NCBI RefSeq assembly: GCF_964204645.1
Contig: NC_134029.1
Location: 10,096,850 to 10,160,849, forward strand
Direction of reading: 5' to 3'
Origin: Tubulanus polymorphus
Lineage: Eukaryota; Nemertea; Palaeonemertea; Tubulaniformes; Tubulanidae
DNA length: 64,000 nt
Shown: positions 59,201 to 64,000 of the stretch, in pieces
How positions within the stretch are numbered: position 1 is the stretch's first letter
How the letters are laid out: each line of letters starts with the position of its first letter
Position numbers and translations under genes: made by a program
The notes under the pieces: generated by a model
Databases searched by the model: none
What the model was told of the DNA's origin: nothing
What the model saw: the letters and a program-made list of their open reading frames with translations, nothing else

Positions 59201-60195
59201 AGTTTATGTGTGCTGTATATTTGCGAGAATCCTTCTCTAAAGTGTGAAGCTAGTTTACACTTAGGCAGGGTGTTTTTGCTCTTACGGTCCATCATCTTAG
59301 GGCCAAATCTTTGGTTTTGGCCACCAAAATTTGTCGCTGCCTTTATGGGATCAGTTCAATCCAAAGACGGTAAAATTAGCGCGATATTCAACGAAAATGA
59401 GCATTGTATGATAACGCTTCTGAGTGTGCTGCAGGCGATGTGTTCTCAGAATGACGTCATCAACATCAACGCGCAAACGCAAGCGTCCTGTTGCTAGGGC
59501 CTTTGCTACGGGCTTTTCTCGAGTTTGGATAAAGATATTTAAAAAAATTTTCACGAGACTACTATAGATGCATACAGTGAAGGTTTTATACAAAAAAATT
59601 AGATTTAAAGATTTTTTCAAAACCTCTTCATGACCCCTTTAAGACCCTGCCCTTCTTCATAAGTGACATTCACATGAGATCTTGATTCAGTAAGAACCAT
59701 ACGTGTGTGGTGCCAAATTTTTCAGAATGCTGCGCTTACATGCGATTCAGCACTAGTAAACCGGGTTCAGTCATGTCGATGTGGGGAGTGTTTACACGAT
59801 GGTGTTTTCGTGCTATCTCCGTTTTCCTCAAACAATGCAACTACTACTGCTTATATATCTTCATTTTTTATAGCTTTTTATGTTAAAATAGGAGTCAAAA
59901 GTGATCAAAACTTTGACCTATTAATTAACCTACAAATTTCCCCCATGCTGTTAAGTGTAACATACTACAATATGCTACAGCGAATAGATTGTGTCCACAC
60001 TTCGAAAACAGCTTCATTTTCACTGGTTCTCTTTTTTCATTATTACAGATTATAGATTTTGACACAGGGAAGGATTGTGGCCAGAATGACGTCACATTCC
60101 AATGTGATGGCTCTAATTCAACATTTCGAGTATGCTTTAAGGAACCAATGGAAATACAACCGAATAGGAGCTATTTGGCATGTGCTACTTTAAAG
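50205..60195 (+). CDS. BTBD2: BTBD1/2-type BTB-BACK-PHR protein (3' end outside window)
   Basis: Likely substrate adaptor of Cullin-3 ubiquitin ligases; BTBD1 and BTBD2 of vertebrates also bind topoisomerase I. Exons 50205-51379, 53226-53313 and 60049-60195 join in phase to 470 codons. Residues 1-100 are acidic, variable linker; the BTB domain is about 106-213 ([35 protein letters not shown]); BACK about 218-320 ([18 protein letters not shown]). The PHR domain starts near 377 ([35 protein letters not shown]). Only roughly 55 residues of PHR are missing, presumably beyond 64000. The start is the first ATG after an in-frame TAA at 50181. The symbol is by closest similarity; an invertebrate gene may equally be ancestral to BTBD1 and BTBD2. 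The 6.7-kb second intron is packed with mobile elements. Confidence 0.95.
51418..51680 (+). repeat. CCACTTGGGACTT dispersed repeat, full-length copy
   Basis: Starts TTTTTAGACCACTCGGGACT, continues CGGGCTATTGCGTTCACTTT, AGTTATTTTCGCAAGTTTTG and CCATCAGAATCAAGATAG, and ends CACATTTTTAG at the junction with the next copy. Confidence 0.8.
51681..51800 (+). repeat. CCACTTGGGACTT dispersed repeat, truncated tandem copy
   Basis: Follows the previous copy directly: CCCACTTAGACTCAAGTCC, CGGGCTATTACGTTC, AATCCAGTTATTTTGGGA; lost after about 120 bp. Confidence 0.7.
53536..53700 (+). repeat. CCACTTGGGACTT dispersed repeat, diverged copy
   Basis: CCCAGCGGGCTATTGCATTC and ACTTTTGGTCGGCCC match the family; the remainder is diverged. 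In the second BTBD intron. Confidence 0.55.
54970..55606. mobile_element. 637-bp TTAA-flanked MITE with CTCTTTCAGTGCCCA ends
   Basis: Left CTCTTTCAGTGCCCA and right TGGGCACTGAAAGAG are exact complements, each flanked by TTAA (54966-54969 and 55607-55610). TTAA targets are typical of piggyBac and Kolobok elements. Near the right end the GTCGATGAAAGT...GGGCACTG segment is duplicated. No transposase. In the second BTBD intron. Confidence 0.85.
55807..55942. mobile_element. 136-bp foldback MITE with GGCCGGTTCCATAG ends
   Basis: Left GGCCGGTTCCATAG and right CTATGGAACTGGCC are complementary in 13 of 14 bases. The interior is made of alternating GACTTAAGACCA / TGGTCTTAAGTC modules. Target duplication not resolved. 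In the second BTBD intron. Confidence 0.75.
57957..58209 (+). repeat. CCACTTGGGACTT dispersed repeat, best full-length copy
   Basis: About 253 bp from TTTTTAGCCCACTTGTGGCT to ACACATTTTTAG; CACATTTTTAG occurs at both borders. Contains GTCCGTAGACGGAATCCAGT, GAAGTTTTGAAGATGCTTC and ATCAATATGGCTGACAGG. No pol III boxes, terminal inverted repeats or coding frame seen. Followed by a small hairpin GGATCAACtgtGTTGATCC. Confidence 0.8.
58637..59638. mobile_element. 1,002-bp Kolobok-like non-autonomous transposon
   Basis: Left AGGGGTCATGAAGAGGTTTT and right AAAACCTCTTCATGACCCCT are exact complements, with TTAA on both sides (58633-58636 and 59639-59642). AGGG-type ends with a TTAA target fit Kolobok better than piggyBac; the assignment is inferred. 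A second complementary pair lies inside: TGACGTCATTCTGAG near 58804 and CTCAGAATGACGTCA near 59443, each containing the CREB-type palindrome TGACGTCA. Open frames have no transposase motif. In the second BTBD intron. Confidence 0.88.
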
Positions 60196-60628
60196 GTAAA
60201 TGTGTATAGATATATGATAAGTATTCATAAAATATGTACAAATGAGCATGATGCTGCACACCCCTCTCAAAGAATAGAATATGTATCTCATTACAAATTC
60301 TTTCCTCAAGCAAAATGTACTTCACCTGTTAAGCAAACCTGCCAAAACATTCTGTTTTTCCCGGAATGGTTACGTAAATGAAAGTGAAATTACGGTGTTA
60401 CGTTTTTCCAGAAATGTTACGTATTTCATATAGATTCAAAATCCAGGATATTTTTTTCCATAGCATTTATGTAGATATCTTTTATTACACGAATAATAGT
60501 CGTCATATTGTTCATTTACCTGCTTTTTCGGTAAATCACGCCAGAATAAATTTTCAACGATCTTTGGCGGAGCACTGACTGCTTTGTGACACGCAATTAT
60601 GAAGTTCTGTCATCTACTGCCATCTATG

Positions 60629-60930
60629 TTGAATCAAAAATGGCGTCTGGTGAGGATAATAAGCCTTTTTACAGTTTCCAGGCGCCATTTTTTTGGGTAC
60701 CCGCCGGGTCCGCATTGTTGAATTTTTTGTCCCTATTTTTTCCCCGTTTAATATTTCTATTTCCTTCATATCTCTGGATTGGACAAAGATAGAAACAAGG
60801 TGAAAATATCGATGAACTCGGCTGATAATAAAATTTTTTATGATATCACTCATTTGTTAAGTTAATGCAACAATGCGCACTGGTGAAGTTATAAACATTG
60901 ATATCGTCTTCCCGATAATTCAACTTGAAT
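60629..60930 (+). repeat. Dispersed ~300-bp repeat, inverted relative to 7945-8215
   Basis: Matches the SLC22-intron copy along its length in the opposite orientation, including GCCTTTTTACAGTTTCCAGG, TCTGGATTGGACAAAGATAG and AAACATTGATATCGTC. Ends begin GTTGAATC and finish ATTCAAC, so an inverted terminus is possible. Confidence 0.75.
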
Positions 60931-61495
60931 TATTGCTCATCTCATTCAAAAGTTCGTAATTCTTACAAATTTTAATCTACATTTTTGAAGTTTTCAGGAT
61001 CAATAGCCATCTATATGTGGTCCTATATACCTTTTACCGTTTTCAATTATCCGTATTAGTTTTTAAGTAGTTGCGAGCCAAACTTCCAAAACAAGTTTTC
61101 CCCGGTCCCCTGCGTGCATCTATATATCAGGAAATTTCACAATTTCACCGGTCCCTACTTTGTTGAAAATCAATTTTTTAAGTAACCAGGGAAATAAGGG
61201 CTCCTAGGTTTTTGAAAAATCGTAATTAAAGATATATATTCTTTAGGATTTGTCAAAATAAACGAAATAACCCAGGTGTTGCTTTAACCAGCTATCTAGG
61301 TTCACAACAGAAATTATCATTTTGTCCAGTGTTTCATTCGATTCCAAAACTGCAAGTACGGGTATACGATTGCAAATGTGAAAGTCAGACATTATGTGGC
61401 ACATGTATGAGAACCACAGTCTCAATGCTGCGTCGTATTGCCGTCGCAATTTTACATGGCTACTTACTTGAAGTGGGCTAATACAGACCTTGAAT

Positions 61496-62330
61496 CAGAG
61501 ATGCTAGTTTTCCGGAAATATCCGGAAATTTAGGATCGCCGATGTCAATTCCGGAAATTTGGTGAGAATTCCTCGCGGCGACCAGTAATGGCACGGACCG
61601 TAAAAGCGTTCGTTTGTATGTACTCGTCGTCGCTTCTGTGTTATTTTATCTTGGTCTCTGTCCGAGGACGTTCTGCTACAATGTATATATGTGTGCTTGT
61701 TGTGGTATCTGTGCGTGCGTAGGCGGAGTGCCACTGTTGTGACGCCATTTCCAATTAAAAGTCAATTATCTTTACGCGCCGTTGTACATCGTCCCGCTGA
61801 CGGCCAACAATGTGAAGATGCACGTGGTAATGATTGAGATAATATTTAATAAATATCATCTTAATTATTACCACGCGCGTGCTATGTCCTTAGGCACGCA
61901 GCTTTGTAACTTTCTTTTTGCGGGACGGTCTGCAAAATGAGCACGCACGGAAAGATTGTCAGTCGGGAGTCGGCCGATATAAAGGCAATTGACAGCGGTA
62001 TAAAAAATAAATTTAACTGGCAATGGCTAGAGTGTAAGGACAGTAACGGGGACTACTTATCGAACTACATTCGTAAGATAGACTTAGCTGGCGTGGGGTA
62101 CTGCGTCGTTTGTAAAGACCAGGTCAAATACGGTAGTGGCGGGAAAAAAGATATTCTTCGTCACCCGGATAGCGCGCGGCATAAGAAGGCAGCGAGGGAT
62201 GTGAAGCACAACGAATGCCTGCCGTCGTATTTTCAGATGAAAGATGCCGATCGTGATACTGCATCTCTGGCGATGCAAAAACGCCCGTTCTAAATTCCGG
62301 AATTTTGGTACTTTGGCCCTAGCATCTCTG
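61496..62330 (+). mobile_element. hAT-like element with partial transposase
   Basis: Ends CAGAGATGCTAG and CTAGCATCTCTG are exact complements of the CAG-A-G-A-TG type found in hAT elements. TTGAAT flanks both sides (61490-61495 and 62331-62336), and the wider AATACAGACCTTGA is present on each side, so the exact duplication length (hAT elements normally make 8 bp) is ambiguous. About 835 bp, encoding only an N-terminal zinc-finger piece. Confidence 0.8.
61937..62293 (+). CDS. BED-type zinc-finger N-terminal fragment of a hAT transposase
   Basis: 118 residues. C56 and C59 (YCVVC) with H76 and H82 form a C-x2-C-x16-H-x5-H finger, the DNA-binding module at the start of many hAT transposases. The catalytic RNase-H-like and dimerisation parts are absent: the frame ends 38 bases before the right terminus, so it cannot transpose by itself. 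An intact finger could still bind the termini and compete with a full-length enzyme; that is inference. Confidence 0.7.
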   Translation: MSTHGKIVSRESADIKAIDSGIKNKFNWQWLECKDSNGDYLSNYIRKIDLAGVGYCVVCKDQVKYGSGGKKDILRHPDSARHKKAARDVKHNECLPSYFQMKDADRDTASLAMQKRPF

Positions 62331-62336
62331 TTGAAT

Positions 62337-64000
62337 ACAGACCTTGAGAATGTTCCAAATCTCAAAACAACTATCAAACGCACGAGATCAATTTTGACAG
62401 AAAGTAAACGAATGTTATGTTCCTCATTATATACTAATATATTCCAAAGTTCCAATCTTTCCAACACAATCGACTAAGCCTAATATATTCAAATTCAATT
62501 TGAAACACCTTCCAGCTCGTGTCACGATCAGTAATAAAGATCGAACATCGAACATTCTCAAAAAAGCAAACCCGATCCAACGGTTTGCAAGCGTCAAGTT
62601 TGACACAGCCATGGCTGCCTTCATTTGCATGGAGCTGCTGCTGAAAATTCAAAAATGTAAATCGGGTACCGGTATTTAACCGAGGAGCGAGTGCTCGCCA
62701 TTACACCATGGTATTTCTGATGGTTAACTTTTGAGCAACTGCCAACGGCCATATTTCATTGATGCAATATACTGTGAAACAATATAATATTGATGGGAGA
62801 TCAATGAAACTTAAATGCCTGACACTAGAAGACTTATTTCGACTTTTGTGACTATCTTAGATGATTGGGAGAGGGGTCCAAAAATAAGGACATTTTCCGT
62901 ATATTAAGGCTGCGAGTAGGGTGCTCCTCGGTATTGAAACAAATACATCCAAAACAATTTAATTTGCAAGAGGATGAGTGTTAGATTTGTAGGTTTTATG
63001 CGATCACTGTCTTGACAAAGATGGTAACCTTAATGGGAAGGAGCAGGGGTCCGGACTACCGACCCTCCAAACCCGTAGTCTGTCCCTGTGTTACTAGAAA
63101 TATATCTCTATTTACCATTTTTTCAAATAACTAGGTGCCCTTGTTTCCATAGTTACTGAAAATTTTGATTTTAACAAAGTAGGACCGGTTGAATTGTCAA
63201 ATTTCTTGATATAAATATGCAAACATGATACTCTAGAAAACGTGGGTTGGAAGTTTGACTCGCAACTACTATCAAGTCAAGTCACATGACATACGTACAA
63301 TAGTGACAGGTGCAGTAGGGAAGTTGTGACGTTGTAGCTAGTATGCGAGAAATAGTTTTTGGTGTTTTAGTCCCCGATAAATTGCTGTAGCGCGTTAGTT
63401 GTAGTGTACTTTTCGCTAGTATGTGGCGAACTTAAGTTGCGCCACTGTTGGCCAGTCATAATCAAACTTCAGGCAGCACAATTTTTCAGAGACTAGACTT
63501 CATGAAAAACTATCTTAATTGAGCTGTTTTCTACAACGATGTGTTCAGTTTCTTGTCCCTTTACCCTTTACGACTTGCTCACCAGGGGGAGACATGCGTG
63601 GCATTGCCACATTCTTTTTTATGATTAGTTAACCTAACATAAGGGTTTGCATAACATGAAATTCAATATCTCCCCCATCATTTGCCTACCAAAACCGGTT
63701 GACTTATAGATGGCGAATTCATCGCACAACACCAGTTAGTTTAATGCCTTTTACTACTAAAACAAACTCATCAGTCGTTCTATGCAGTGTGTTAGTGGAG
63801 TCATCTATTGAAATTTTTATGCAAAATACCCCCTCTGCACTGGTGATTGCTGCAGATTTTATCACTCATAGAAGAAATGCTGCGTATTTTACATGAAAAA
63901 GCAAGACCAGATGAACAAAATAAAACCACAAATTTGATTATGATATCTCTTTTGGTTCTTGTGTTATGAATTTCTGGAAAACACGGAAATCCTGGCAAAG
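62337..64000. other. Presumed BTBD third intron, no gene seen
   Basis: No exon of the remaining PHR domain was found. A weak tRNA-like A box (TGGTGTAATGG) on the minus strand near 62700 lacks an anticodon arm. No repeats with clear borders seen. Confidence 0.5.

Noticed and set aside
58840-59295. 151-residue minus-strand frame in the Kolobok-like element
   Set aside because: No transposase, THAP or other motif, and the composition is not protein-like; the element appears non-autonomous.
62655-62711. tRNA-Gln/Glu-like A box on the minus strand
   Set aside because: A and B boxes are only 16 bases apart, with no anticodon arm.

Overview
The window is animal nuclear DNA. It has intron-rich genes with GT-AG junctions, AT-rich introns, microsatellites and many non-autonomous DNA transposons. 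The gene set suggests a bilaterian invertebrate, probably marine: organic-cation-type SLC22 transporters, a rhodopsin-class GPCR with an ERA instead of a DRY motif, a PDGF/VEGF factor with a CxCxC tail, a calmodulin-like EF-hand protein and a BTBD1/2-type BTB-BACK-PHR protein. I cannot name the species. No prokaryotic operons, CRISPR arrays or viral genomes are visible.

Layout: (1) 174-8767, + strand: an SLC22 gene whose first exon lies before the window. (2) 12117-21526, - strand: a complete eight-exon SLC22 gene of 579 codons, tail-to-tail with the first. Its 6.6-kb last intron contains a complete intronless GPCR (13114-14064), a 661-bp inverted-repeat element, a dead reverse-transcriptase fragment and several repeat arrays. 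(3) 21527-31451: mostly gene-poor, with two long (TA)n tracts, one 216-bp MITE and one unidentified candidate exon. (4) 31452-37081, + strand: five exons of a PDGF/VEGF-type growth factor; the signal-peptide exon is not securely located. (5) 41087-43214, + strand: a five-exon, 211-residue EF-hand protein. (6) 43215-49500: gene-poor, with hairpins, a pogo-like MITE and a tRNA-like relic. (7) 50205-60195 and beyond, + strand: BTBD1/2 orthologue with a likely 5' UTR exon near 49683; its last PHR exon(s) fall outside the window. Its 6.7-kb second intron holds at least four repeat elements. (8) 61496-62330: a hAT-like element encoding only the BED-type zinc-finger part of a transposase.

Exon joins were worked out by hand from splice sites and reading phase. 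Summed coding lengths are whole codons for every gene (457, 580, 340, 212 and 470 codons), which supports the models. The genes do not form one pathway; the clear functional grouping is the SLC22 pair, which shares most intron positions and looks like an old local duplication.

The most unusual items are the GPCR nested in a transporter intron; a 401-bp foldback element carrying eight CGCG-centred palindromes; its relation to a second MITE through the same terminal motif and 6-bp target duplications; and strong over-representation of the palindrome TAGGCCTA.
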